A stretch of DNA of 64,000 nucleotides from Rotaria sordida. Lineage: Eukaryota > Rotifera > Eurotatoria > Philodinida > Philodinidae. Both the position numbers and the translations under genes were made by a program. This document shows, in pieces, positions 43,101 to 55,336 of this stretch. The DNA is taken from the NCBI GenBank assembly GCA_905250125.1, contig CAJNOL010000043.1, positions 186,001 through 250,000 on the forward strand. Reading direction: 5' to 3'. Positions within the stretch are counted from its first letter, which is position 1. Each line of letters starts with the position of its first letter. Below the pieces are notes generated by a model, which saw nothing but the letters and a program-made list of their open reading frames with translations, did no database searches and was not told the DNA's origin.

Positions 43101-46100
43101 TAAAAATGATGAATATACATTTACATCAAATAATGCTGATGATATACGTGATTTAGTTATTAATTTTTTAGAAGGTCTTAAACGTAAATCAAAATATGTT
43201 GTTGTTATACAAGATTTTGATTCATCAGGACAAGGTTTATCTATACGTCGTGGTGATTTAATTATATTAGAAGATGATACACGTACAAATTCAACAGGTA
43301 CATTTTTTGGTTATAATGAACGTACAGGCTCAACCGGTGAATTTCCGAGTGAATGCGTTTATATATTACCAACATTATCAAAACCACCACAAGATATTTT
43401 ACAAATATTTGCATTACAATGGACTGATATTAATCAACAACAAGCACAAAATGAACATTTGTTTTCATTAAATGGTAATAATAATGGAGAATTTTTACCT
43501 GAACAAGGTTATACATTAGAAAAATATGCTGAAATAAATTTTCGTTTACCACCTAAACGTACATGGTCAAATACATTTTCACGACGTACAGGAATGAATA
43601 ATAATGGTGATCGTTTATGGGCATTTCAAAAAGAACCATTAAGACAACCATTATTAAAAAAATTACAAGAAAAATTAGAATTAAGTGAAGAAGCATGTTC
43701 TTGTTTTATGAATATACTTAAATATATGGGTGATTATCAAACAGGTTTACGACGACGAGCAACAAATGAATTAACAGATGCTATTTTCGATCCAGCACTT
43801 AAACATGTAAGATTTTCATATGAAAAAAAAATCAAAACTAAAGTTATATAACTCTATTTTAATTCTTTGAAACCTTAATTTTTGCAAATTTCAATGATTT
43901 TTTTTATACCTATAGATATTATTATATACTATTCTAATAAAAACTAGACTTCTATTGAAATTTGACAAAGCAATTGAAGTTTTTTTTCTTGTGAGGCTTC
44001 AGGATTTCGGAAAATCCGTATTTTCGAATTTTGACTTAAAACTTTGCACACATAGAAAATTCAACTAGAACAGCTTCCATGAAAAATTTCAGAGGTTTTG
44101 AACAAAGTATCGTCGAGATATGAAGCTATATTTAAAAGAAGAGTCTATATCTTGAAAGTCTTATATCTCGAAGAGACTTTGTTCAAAACTTTTGAATTTT
44201 TATACCGAAGTTAATTTAATTGAATTCTGTATATGTGCAAAATTCGAAAATATGAGTTTTTCGAAAAACTGGAACCTATAGAAAAAACAATTCGATTGGT
44301 TAGTCAAATCTCAATAGGGATCCAGTTTTTATTAGAACACTATTTAGTATCTATAGGCAAAAAAAAAACCATTGAAATATAAGATTTAACTGATAGTCCG
44401 TTAAATTGTTTGAAAGTTTTTTTTGCGAAAAAAAAACCTGTAAAACTTAATAGAGTAGCTGATATTGTAAGCCAACAAGTTATTATGCAATGACAGTAAA
44501 CTATCACTATCCCTTAGATACAATACTTACTAACATGACTTCTCTAATTCATAAAAATATCCATACCCTCTCGTTGTGCATAGCTAAAGCATTATCAACT
44601 TCCAAAGGAACATTGTCAATCGATCAATCGTTTTCTCACTAAACGCTAGTGGATTATTAGCTATTAACTATGCTGATTTTTCGTACTAACAACAATTTTT
44701 GCTAAGATCGTTTTAGATCGACTCAAATTATAGAGCATATTGAGTTATTTATAAGCCCATGAGAAAGCAATTGAACAGTTCAAAATATTCCTTTGTAAGC
44801 TAATTTCTATCTTGTCCTCTATTATAATATTCAATATTTACAAACAAATATGTTTTATAATATTTAATAAATCTTCATCATCACGTTATTAAACAAGAAA
44901 TTTTATATAATTAACACTTTATTATTTATTTTTTTTTTTGTAAAGGAAATTCTTAAAGATGAAATCTATTGTCAAATTGTTAAACAATTAACTGATAATG
45001 GTAATCAAGCAAGTGAATCTCGTGGTTGGGAATTAATGTGGTTATCAAGTGGATGTTTTGCACCAAGTGCTGTCTTACTTAAAGAAGTTAATCTATTTCT
45101 ACGATCACGTAAACATCAATTAGCTGTTGATTGTTTTGCACGTTTACAACGAATATTAAAGTAAAAAAAAAAACAAAGAAAATTAAATGAAATAATTATT
45201 TTTCTCAATAAAATTTTGTTAAATTTTATATTTAGAAATGGTCAACGTAAACATCCACCACATCAAGTTGAAGTTGAAGCAATTCAACATATGACAACAC
45301 AAATTTATCATAAAGTTTATTTTCCAGATGATACATCTGAAGCATTTGAAGTTGATTCATCAACACGTGCAAAAGATTTTTGTCGTAATATAGCTGATAG
45401 ACTTAAATTACAATCAAGTGAAGGTTTTAGTTTATTTGTTAAAATTCTTGATAAAGTTATAAGTGTACCAGAAGGAGATTTTTTCTTTGATTTTGTTCGA
45501 CATTTAACTGTATGTTGATTAATAATTTTTATTTTTATTTTTTTTTTTGTTGAAATAATTTTTTTTTTTATTTAATAATTTTAATATAGGAATGGATTAA
45601 AAAAACAAAACAACGTGAAGATCCACCAAAATATACTTATCAAATATTTTTTATGAGAAAATTATGGACAAATGCTGTACCAGGAAAAGATAGAATGGCT
45701 GATATTATATTTCATTATCATCAAGTATATATGAAAAAATAAAATTAAAAAACAAACATTATTTCATTTTAGGAACTTCCGAAATTAATTCGTGGTTATC
45801 ATAAATGTTCGAATGATGAAGCTGTTCAATTAGCCGCTTGTATATATCGTGTTCGATTCGGTGATAGTACAGCTCAATTTGAAAATATTCAGTAAATATT
45901 TCTTTTTTTTTTTTTTTTTGATGTTAATAATTTTTTGTTTTGTTTTAGATTAAAAGATTTTCTTCCATCTGATCTTGTTGATAAACTTCCATATACTGAA
46001 TGGAAAAAGGTTTATTAATTAATTTTCTTTTTTTTAATTTTATTATATAATTTTTCTTTTTGTTTTAGCGTATTATGACAACTCATGGACAATCACGTAA

Positions 46101-46691
46101 TGTATCATCAGAAGATGCTAAAATAAAATTTCTTAAAATTGTTTATCAATGGGCAACATTTGGTTCAGCATTTTTTGAAGTGAAAGTATGAAAGAAAATG
46201 TTTTATTTTTTGTTATGATAAAAATATAAAATAATTATATTTATTCATTAATTTATAGCAAACATCTGATCCAACATTTCCTGAACAGTTATTAATTGCA
46301 ATTAATAAAAATGGTGTTAATTTAATTCATCCAAAAACAAAAGATTTACTTATAACATATCCATTTACAAGCATTTCAAATTGGTCAAGTGGTAATACAT
46401 ATTTTAATATGGTAAAAAAACAAAGACATGTTTTATTTTTTTTTCTTTTTTCTATGATTTTTATTTTATTTGTTTTTGTAGACTGTGGGTGACATTGTTC
46501 GTGGTACACGTTTATTATGTGAATCACCATTAGTAAGTATTTCTTTGTTGAATAATTACACAAAAATAAAAATATATTAAATTTTCGAATTTAAGGGTTA
46601 TAAAATGGATGATCTTCTTACATCTTATATTAGTTTAATGGTTCAAACAATGCATCGTCAATCGACAAATGCATCGACTCCACGACAATAA
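31127..46691 (+). CDS. MYO7A: Unconventional myosin VIIa
   Basis: Actin motor with a cargo-binding tail; in animals it serves stereocilia, microvilli and phagosome transport. Exons: 31127-31144, 32173-32286, 32341-32487, 32548-32854, 34061-34203, 34266-34379, 34440-34596, 34651-34727, 34792-34895, 34961-35065, 36281-36675, 36740-36984, 37042-37290, 38138-38435, 38495-39111, 39499-40227, 41432-41834, 42638-43806, 44946-45160, 45236-45509, 45590-45724, 45773-45891, 45949-46009, 46069-46185, 46259-46411, 46482-46532, 46596-46691; 2203 residues, human 2215. Motor to about 725: P-loop GESGSGKT 156-163, switch [10 protein letters not shown], switch II DIFGFE. Five IQ motifs (about 740-855), Arg/Glu-rich single helix (855-930), MyTH4 (985-1235), FERM (1240-1570), SH3 (1592-1652), second MyTH4 (1730-1890) and FERM to the end. 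Nothing is broken. The 18-nt first coding exon encodes MVSVSK, parallel to the human MVILQQ before GDHVW. Long introns carry repeats. Confidence 0.96.
31145..32172 (+). other. MYO7A intron 1
   Basis: The 1-kb first coding intron (GTAAGT donor, TTTATAG acceptor) carries a T-rich run near 31326-31348, a GAA run near 31659-31672 and (CT)n at about 31894-31921. No open frame or inverted repeat stands out. CT tracts also occur upstream of other genes in the window. Confidence 0.5.
32868..34025. repeat. Foldback element filling MYO7A intron 4
   Basis: Intron 4 (32855-34060) is almost entirely one inverted repeat. Outer left TTGTCGAATTTGGTAACCTATCTT (pieces, from 32881) and CCTATGTGCTTTT pair with 33955-34025. 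TATAAGAAATCAAGTTTTC near 32956 pairs with 33926-33945. AAGCTCTATATGTTTTACAG near 33152 pairs with CTGTAAAACATATAGAGCT near 33757. CATTGTCAATTTG near 33200 pairs with AAATTGACAATGAG near 33717. Arms are about 350-390 bp with a centre of about 380 bp. The frames at 32798-33010 and 33651-33845 come from it and are not genes. Confidence 0.85.
35219..35608. repeat. Family F element copy 2, in MYO7A intron 10
   Basis: Collinear with the 28102 element: TAACAAGGGAAGTC at the start, TTTCGACTTGAAGCTTTGC, AACAAGAATAGG, GATTCGATGTTCTT, a 26-nt identical block at 35510-35535, and ATGCAATATGTCG. The palindromic structure is less clear because one side has diverged. Frames at 35307-35618 (-) and 35395-35592 (+) lie inside it and are not genes. 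Confidence 0.75.
35865..36130. repeat. Small inverted repeat in MYO7A intron 10
   Basis: TGAGTTCAAGGTACCAGTAT at 35884 is mirrored at 36079-36105 (ATACTGGTATCAGGGTACCATGAACTCA, broken by a few bases). The outer flanks TAATACCCTAT and AGGGTACTGTAATATTCC also partly pair. It sits downstream of the family F copy in the same 1.2-kb intron. Confidence 0.55.
37291..38137 (+). other. MYO7A intron 13
   Basis: An 850-bp intron. Overlapping frames at 37791-37979 (+) and 37856-38131 (-) occupy its 3' half, but neither shows family similarity or splice logic. I see no strong inverted repeat. Probably ordinary or repeat-derived intron sequence. Confidence 0.4.
40228..41431 (+). other. MYO7A intron 16
   Basis: A 1.2-kb intron between the exons encoding the end of the first MyTH4 domain and the start of the FERM domain. 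No convincing foldback was found on reading. It holds a local palindrome around TACCATGGTA (41075) and an A-run just before the acceptor TATTTTTTCAG. Confidence 0.4.
41835..42637 (+). other. MYO7A intron 17
   Basis: An 800-bp intron. The segment 42070-42260 is noticeably less AT-rich than the rest of the intron (CGAACGGTGGCGAAC; TATAGCGGCGGTGGTTGC). It has weak inverted similarity between its two ends, suggesting another small element. No tRNA-like fold or coding frame was recognised. Confidence 0.35.
43925..44345. repeat. Foldback element in MYO7A intron 18
   Basis: Left arm ACTATTCTAATAAAAACT.GA (43928) and TTTTCGAATTTTG (44012), then GTTTTGAACAAAGT.TCG.GAGATAT (44096), pair with 44140-44345. 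The right end reads TTTTTATTAGAACACTATT. The loop is about 20 bp (ATTTAAAAGAAGAGTCT). Internal TTTTGACTTAAAACTTTGCACA resembles the GACTTGAAACTTTRCATA block of family F, so it may be a relative with different ends. Confidence 0.8.
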
Positions 46692-49600
46692 TATAAAAAA
46701 AATTGTTTTTCTTTTTTTCCATTAACTTTTATTTTATTTTATTTTTCGTTTGTTCTTTGTTTTACTCTTGTTGTGCATCTAATTTGACATCTTTTCTTTT
46801 TTCAATTTGATGATCATAACTTCTATATATATACACTCTATATACATTTTCAATGACAATGATTCTGTTTTTTTGTTTTTTTTGTTTTTTTTGTTTGCAA
46901 TGCACACTTTTACTTATACGTGTGTCATATGTAAGTGAAAAAAAATTAATTATTAAAATAGATGATCGTTTGTTTTTCATCATGAAACAATTTTCAATAG
47001 ACATTTTATTGGAAAAATCAACTTAATTTTTTTTGTTCTTAAACAATCAATCAAATACTCTTTGAAAAAGATATTTAAATTTAAAAATACGGATATTATA
47101 TTTAAAGATGAGGATTTCATGAGAAATTGTAGTTGATAGATTTTGTTTCGATTACTTATGCTGTGAATATTCTTGATCTAAACAGAGTTGGTACCGATAT
47201 ACTGGTTCCAATGCTGTTTTTATTGCTACGCACTGCAGATGAATACAGTTAATGAGAAAATTGACTTTTGCATCTGTGATTTTTCTGCTATATAATTGTA
47301 TTAGTTCTTATTAGTATTATCGAGACAAATAGTTGTAATTGCAATCACTGCTATGGTTCTTGATTGAATAAAAGAAAGAGTTTCGTTATTGACAATGATC
47401 ATCTTTGCTGGCGAAGTCTTTTTTTTTTTAATATTCGATCAAAGGAAAGACCACTTCATTGCTCATCTGTGCACAATCGTTGATGGATCATTCATTCAAC
47501 ACAAGAATGAATGTGTCTCGCTCATTGTCGAAACGTTTCTTTGATTTAACTAGACCAAAAAGAATTGTTGAATTGATGATCAATCTTGAAAGAACACGAG
47601 AGATCTATCATGAACCATCGAGTTTGAACTGCAGACCATCAATGAGTGATTGAAACGATAATTCAATGGAAATGGAGGAGAAAAATTGAATTGTCTCTCA
47701 GGGACTGATTAGTTTTTGCTTCTCTGTCTTTCAACCGACTAAAATTGATTCGGAATCGAAATGTCTCTTCCACCATCATTTGTAGAAATAAAGATCGATA
47801 TTTGCTGTGACTCAGACAATTTTGCAAAAACAATTAAGAGAAATTCGAGCCATCTTATGTCGAATTTTATGTGCCACAGAAATCGAACACAAGATATTGA
47901 ATTGTGCTATTGTCAATGAACGATTATTTCTTTTTATCATTGATTCTATCTGATTTATTCTGACATTGCGAAGTTTCTTATTTAGAAATCGTATCAGAAC
48001 AAAATTTGTTTTGTTCGTAAAAGAAATTTCTTATTCCTCGTAAAGTAGAAGATAAAATCAACAGAGATTCATCGTCATTTCAAATGTTTTATTCTAGAAT
48101 GCTTTTCATGATCAAACATTATTTTACTTTTTCACATATTAACATTCAAACAAGCAAACACTTTCTTTTTCTTCCACTTATCTTCATCTTCTAGCACAAT
48201 AATAGATAAACAGGAGATAACAAGTCAAAAATAAAGTACTACAATGTATCCCTGTTCAACTGAAGATATTAGTATACCTATATAAAATAGAAGGTATCCC
48301 GCGTAGTTAAACATTGTAATGACTGTAACAAATTTTTTGATGTGTCTTTGATATACTATTGTGTTGTGCTGTCTTATTCTACTTGACCGAGGTGTTCTTG
48401 TTACTTCTTTTCAGTGTCGTTGTGTAAAACCTGTGTCATTTGAGAATGAGAATCAGAGATAAATAGATTGTTGACGATCAATGAATCTTAACGGTGACAA
48501 TCGCATGGATCTGCTCGTTCCTTGTCAACTTATGAGTAGCACAAGTTTTCACTATAGAGAGGTGATCAATTTGTGCTCAAGCTTTTGTGTTTATTGAGAG
48601 AGTGACAATATTGCCGACATGTCAATGATAAGACGAAATCTTTTTCAGATTTTTTTCTTCATTGCAGCAACCATCGAGATTTTCGATGCATAAAAAAACT
48701 GAAAACAAATGAGACAGAACTTAGAATTTTGAACTCACATAAACCAGGTCGGTAGGTTTTTTCCGGCCAACTTCAACTCTACGCCATGTCTACTCAATCG
48801 ATCAACCGAATAATGATTGTCTCTGAAGTGTTGTTATGTTGGATTGCCAGAAACCGATTTAAAATGTATAGGATTCTGATGGCATTCGATAAGATCTGAC
48901 TGTTGAATTGTTTCTCCTGAGATGTTCTCTAATCTCTTCCGTCGTTTGAAGTGTTATTTTATAGTCTCATATTATTAGTAAGGATACAAATAAATTATTC
49001 ACGTACTGTGTTGTGGTCCGGTTGTCAATCAAAAGACTGAATGATTTTATAGCAAGTCAGTTTTTTCCTTGTTGATCGCTTGCATCTTCAGTCACTATAC
49101 AAATGTGAACAAAGATTTCTTTTCCATTTTAGTTCTTTCATGGATTTCATAGACGTAGTGTTGATGTATCGATATAAGCAGACAATCAACGATTATCACT
49201 GCGTTGAAACGTTTTTTTGTTTAAAAGTTTAAATAGTATTAACGTGTTTAAATGTGTTTATCGATGAAATTTTTATTTTAAACGTCTTTTCACAGTTTTA
49301 TTTTCCAAAATTCTGACCAAAATCGTTAAAATCGTCATCATTTCTTTTTTTCTTCTGGAAAAAACACGTTTAAGCAATATTTTTCTGTTTTGTTTTAATC
49401 ATCAAAAAATATAGATTGTAACTTGAAAAATTATATTATTGTTATGTTCTCAGTAAATAGCGTTATTATCACTTACAAATTGCTAGTCGTCAATGGTTAT
49501 TACGACTCACTTACTACTAATGAATGGTAAGTGCTTATAGTTTAATTATTTTGTAGTACCTATATATGATCGAATCGTTAGTGTATATTAAATTTTAAAT

Positions 49601-50194
49601 GAAAAAAAAAAAAAACATTTTCTACTACTAATAATTGAAGTCATAGTAACGAGAAATGTAATAAACTAAGTGAGAACATTTCTCGTAGAGAGTTTCCATT
49701 TATGGTATCTTTTCATCAATGTCTGAGTAGTATGGTAGATGGTTAAAATAAGTATCATTCTTTGTTAATATTTGATGAGAGCAAAATGCAATCTTTTCTT
49801 TCATTTACAACAGTCACGCAATTACCAAATGACATGCAGAATAAAAATAGACTTGCACTGCATCTCATATTGAATGTCGTTTCATAATCACACTATTGAC
49901 AACAGATATTATATTGACTTTTTCAAAGTATATCATAATATCATCTTGTCTAACATCAATTTATTTTACTGCATATTTAAGTAAGTCAACTTTGGTTTGA
50001 TTGTATACTGTACACTATATTAACGAGTAAAAACGAATAATACTGACGATTAAATGCTTATATGGTAAGCGAAAATTACTACTAAGATTATTATATGTTA
50101 AGATATCATATTGAGTAGACGGATCGTTTCTCTTCCTTTGAATAATATGATATTGAAAACCTTTTCCTATTGTTTCTTTCTTTAACAGTGGACA

Positions 50195-50958
50195 TAAGAG
50201 GTGTTCCAAAAGTTTTGAAACAATTTTGAAATTCATCGTTCTCACATCTAGCAAAAGCAAACTCTTTGAAATTTTAGCAGATTATTGTACATGCTTAGTA
50301 CTAAATAACTACAAAATTTGAAGACTATTATAGCTCTTTCAAAATAAAAAGAGGCTCACATCTAGTTATCAATGTTCGTGTATTTGATTATTTTTTTAAT
50401 GTCATTTTTCAAAATGATCAAGATTTTAAACAAAGGATACCGTCAAACATGTTTCTATCAATCAAATTCAATGAATAACTTGTGCTGTAAAGCTAGCCGA
50501 CAATTGACCTATAGAAAATGTTTGAAGTGTATTAAAGGAGGAAATACAGTAATATTAGACAATTGAAATATGAAACTAAAAAGAAATGAAACAAATTTAG
50601 TGTTTTTGTATGTCAATGAATGATGAGACAAAAATGCCAACACGATAAAAATTAGTAACCGATGAGCACGATAATCAAATATACGAACATTGATAAATTG
50701 ATTTGGATTTATTTTTATTTCGAAAGCTTCTATTGTTGTAAAAATATTAACCAAGATGATGGAAAAATTTGAAAAAATAGTCTATGACAATGTTCTTTAT
50801 TGATTCTCACCCATAATAAAAGCTACAAACTTCAAACTTTGTAGTTATTGAGCACTAAGCATGTACAATAATCTATTAGAATTTCAAAGAGTTACCTTTT
50901 GTCGAATGCAAGAATGATGAATTTTAAACTCGTTTCACAATTTCGAGTACATCCCTTA
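50195..50958. repeat. Mariner-like element with long terminal inverted repeats
   Basis: The left end TAAGAGGTGTTCCAAAAGTTT and right end (reverse complement TAAGGGATGTACTCGAAATTG) open inverted repeats of about 205 bp on the left and 285 bp on the right. Shared blocks: CTCTTTGAAATT, AGATTATTGTACATGCTTAGT, AATAACTACAAA.TTTGAAG and TTATCAATGTTCGTGTATTTG. TA at both outer ends fits a TA target duplication. The central 270 bp has no recognisable transposase; the 50372-50566 and 50509-50754 frames fall inside it. Confidence 0.75.
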
Positions 50959-53900
50959 ATATTATGCTGCGTTTCTTTTTCAGTTGTCTGAATTTTGATT
51001 TTATATCATTTGATTTCTATTTATTAGAACACATCAAAAGTAATTTATATAAAATGACTCCTCAAGTTTCGAATAATTTACACATCAGAATAATTCTAGA
51101 AAGAAAAAAGACTAAATTCTTATATCTCGACTAAAGTTAATTGTGTTAAACAGCACTTTTATAGTTTGTCAATAGAAATAAAAGCTTGCTGGTCTCACCT
51201 ATCATACAAAAAAAAGTCAATTGATAAAGGTCAATCAATAGTGAAGTTATATGTAAAAAAAAACACACTCGAGACATCCTGTAAATTTGTCAATTCATTG
51301 TTTTCACAACATGTTTGTTAATTGTTATTAGGCGTTTTCATCAAAATCATTCAAATCATTCAAAAGGTTAGATATGTGAAAAAAATTGTTAATCTTAAAC
51401 TGTTTTAACATATTTTTGGTGATTAATCAAACATTTTTCATAGCTTTTACAAATTGAGATGTTTAAACATCGTTTTGACTGTTATTGTATCTGCCTAAGA
51501 TTTCATGTACAATTTCAAGAGCTATCTTTTGATTAAAACAAGCGTTTCAATTCAATGAATAATAGAAGAGAAATATTAAAAATATAAATAATCTAACTTA
51601 TCATGCACCACTCATTCTATGTTCTATTGTTCAAATCAATTATTTCTCAGTAATTATTTATTTCTTTTATTTTCTTGATTATGAACCGAGACGATAGATG
51701 AAAAATTATCCGCATTTGGTTGCCATTATAGAATTTGAAATCTGATATTATTTGTTCTGGCATTGATTTTTTTTTTTTATCTAGAAATCGCAGAATCAAT
51801 TTCTTTGGCATAATGTTTCACAAACCTTGAATCAATCTAATAAGTAAAGATAACGACGAAGAATGAACTCTGCATGAGCTAGAGTGCTATTGTACTCAAG
51901 TATGTTATACGCACTCGAGCAGTTCTTCATCTTTTTAAATTTTAGTCATTACAAGTAAAAGAAAAAAAAAACTCTTTAGCGCACTGTGTGACATGATAAC
52001 GTACATTATAACTTTGTAAAAGATGGATACAGATAAAGAGTGCTTAACACAGCGGAAAAGCAGTTCCGTTTCATCTTACTTCCTACTTCTTTTCTAACAT
52101 TCGTATAGCCTCGCCTTTTTTAAGATCATGCCTAATTTTATTCTGCTTTTCTTCAGTTCACGAGAAAATTTGTTTCATTTAGTGTCGTGAAAATTTTCAA
52201 AACGTTTCGTTTTTTTTCTCTATATGTCCACAAACTCAGTATATTCAATTGTTGATCTATTTTTATCGTTTTTATAGTTCGACGAGGAGTAAAATGCTCA
52301 GATATTTTTTTGAGTTGTCGTAAACTAAATATAATCTATTTGTTACAAGAACTTGTACTTTTTCTAATACTTTCGAATTGAGTTAATATTCATATATTGC
52401 TGTATAATACCATTATTATTAGAATATTATGCTTGTATGTATCATAAAAATAACTCAATCCTTAGATATTATCGTCATTCAGGAAATTAAAAATCACTAG
52501 AACATTCTAATCATTAATCAATGTTATTGTGTTATAAACATTACACATTTAAACAATGATTTGAACTTAATATAAAACCGAATGATATATTGTAATAGAG
52601 TTCGTCTATTGAACAAGCTGATCATTATGTGGTTCCTATGTTTAGTCTCAATCGTCACCTATTATCAACTAATAGTGCATTGTTTTCTATAATTGTATCC
52701 TTAGTTCACTTATATTTGAGAAATATTGTCAATACACACACTACCTTCATATTAAACAACATTTCATCAAATAAATTTGAATGTAATCACGGTATGTATT
52801 GTTTGCATTAATGTAATATATGTGAGAGCGAACGAGAATATACGAATAGCACTGATGAAGAAAATTATGAATAACGGGAACTTCATGCATGTGCTAAAGA
52901 AAGATATGCCCACCGTCTTGAAATTGAAATTCAAGTGAGATTCATTGTTAAGAGCACCCATATCAAGATTGTATGTACCAGTCTTTGTAACCTTGTCAGA
53001 GGAGAGTTGTATGTGTCATAGTGTTTTGAGCCATACTCGTTGTAGAAGACTGTTAAGCTTCCAATTTCTGAATGGCAGATACTGCTGATTCTACTGGCAC
53101 ATTTAATGCAAGTTGCCTATAGAAAATTTTCTTTATAATATTCTTAATTGAATATAATTTTATGTGCTAATTGTTTCTAGATCTTTTTTTTTTTGTTTAA
53201 ATTATGAATAGCTATTTGTAAAGTAGGATGCAATTCAATTGTTCAAAAATACTCGACTTCTATTTTATGATTAGCTAGGAAAAAAACACGATAGTTGAAA
53301 AATAATTTCTTTCATCAAATATTATTTGATAGATATTTTAGGAAATTATATAAGACACATGAATATGATGCATTGATTTTTTTTTTACAATAATATTCTC
53401 TTGAGAAAAAATATATTTAATGGAATTTTCAAAGCATATTCTTAATAGAAATCAATTTTATTTCTTACAGTGACAAATACAATCCTTGACATATTATCTA
53501 GAAAAAAAAAAGCTAATCCTACAGTTCTTCAAAGGATTCATAGACTTAAATGCTTACGAAATAACTAGCAGCTATCGATACATTGTTATAATGAGTTTCC
53601 ATTTTTGCGTTCTTCCAAAAGAAAAAAAAATTTTAATTAAGATTCATATTGGATTTTTTTCTTTCTAATATCTTTATTATGAATCTTAGAAAGATCATTC
53701 ATATTTTATTCGAAAATTTAAAGCGGTAAATAGAATCATTTTTATAGAGTTCATTATCATTATTTTAACCTGAAGATTTTTTATGCGTAAATACTTGCTT
53801 TCATCTTCACTTTTTTTTTCCTGTGTAATTCTAACCAACAAAACTCATCGAAGAAGAACATTAGTGTTCTTTTTTTTTTTGTTATCTTCTACAAAGCTTT

Positions 53901-55023
53901 TCTTCCTAATTTACTATTGTTCATCAACAACACGCAAGCATCATTTATTTAATAAGAATCCCAAGATACATCTTTGTACTTATATTTAAAGAACAATATT
54001 GATTAGGAAAATGCGTAGTTCTTCCATGTCAAAAAAAAAATGAATGTAATTTATAAAAACGATCTATTACAACACATTATATATATATATATATATACAT
54101 TGAAGATAATTACATAAAGAGAACATCTTGCTACAATAAAATAATAATAATAATATTTTATAATGTTTTATCTTTATTATATTCTAGTAAATAGAATTTA
54201 CATAAAAATTCTTATTTATCTTCATAACAAGTTTTTATGACCATGTATATATCTAAAAATGATTAAATTTCCATGTATACTATAACATAGAAAATTTGAA
54301 TAAACTAGAAATTTAATAAAAAAATAGCAAGTAATTATATTTCCGGTAAAAATACACTTGAAAATACTTGATTGTACTTAACTATCAATGATCATATATA
54401 ACACAATATTCATGTTCTATTCAATAAAAAATCCTTTTTTTTTTCTTTTTAATCACTATTATTTCGAGAACTTCCTTTCTACACATATCGGAACATAAAT
54501 AAAAGTCTAAATATATATATATATATATATATGTTTATTAGTTTTTATTTATTTATATTTTTTTTTTTTGAGAAAAAAAAATTAGTTTAATTCATATCTT
54601 CTTTACTAATTCATTTTAGTGTCAATCTTTTCATTGTCTATGACATTTACTTGAAAGTTTTTATCTTCTTTTTCTTTTTTTCTTACTTAAGTAAAAGTCA
54701 ACATTATTATTGAAAGTGACGGATCACACACATCTATATGAAGTTTTTTATGGCTTTTCAAATAATAACCAAACAAAGTTTACTGCTATTTATTATTACA
54801 TGTTTCATTTTCTGAAATAATGTAGGAGTGAAGTGAGAAGATAAATAAAGAGAAAGAGTAATGTCTCATTGAATAAAAACTAATGTTGTGTGTAATCGTT
54901 AGAATAAGTGTTTACGAATACGAGATATAAATAACAAGTGCTTCAATGGAACATGTGCGGTGAATAAGTAGAGATGGGAAAACATAGGAGAAGCATAGAA
55001 ACTGATTCAATCTAAACTATTAG

Positions 55024-55065
<42 letters not shown>

Positions 55066-55200
55066 CTTTTACTTATTCAGACTTCTTCTTTTCTCTCGTT
55101 TCTAACATGTTTCTTGTCGTTTTTCTTCTACAATGTTGTCTTGCTGGTGATCAGTTTTAATTGTATCTGACTCTCTCTCTCTCTCCCTCTTTTTCTCTTT
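55024..55200. repeat. CT-rich microsatellites upstream of the serine-rich gene
   Basis: A near-continuous (CT)n/(TTTC)n tract at about 55024-55072 and a second at about 55171-55200, 140-300 bp before ATG 55337. Their position mirrors the CT tracts upstream of the receptor gene and around the MYO7A 5' end. Confidence 0.7.
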
Positions 55201-55336
55201 TAGATCGTCAGAATTTTCCATTAAACACACATAGTCAGACACGCAAGAATATATTCTGCATAGTTGCTGAACGTTCTACAATTACTTTAAACGATTTCTA
55301 TTATATTGTCAAACAAAAATATTATTCCATCGATTC

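Larger units (their letters stand above)
46692..55336. other. 8.6-kb intergenic region
   Basis: Between MYO7A and the serine-rich orphan. One mariner-like element (50195-50958) is clear. Microsatellites: (TA)n at 54072-54098 and 54511-54532, (CT)n at 55024-55072 and 55171-55200. Open frames such as 47459-47653, 52629-52811 and 53783-53989 are short, lack splice partners and are not credible. Nothing else is resolvable by eye. Confidence 0.5.

Noticed and set aside
47459..47653. 64-codon frame downstream of MYO7A
   Set aside because: Less AT-rich than its surroundings but with no domain, no acceptor or donor logic and no neighbouring exon.
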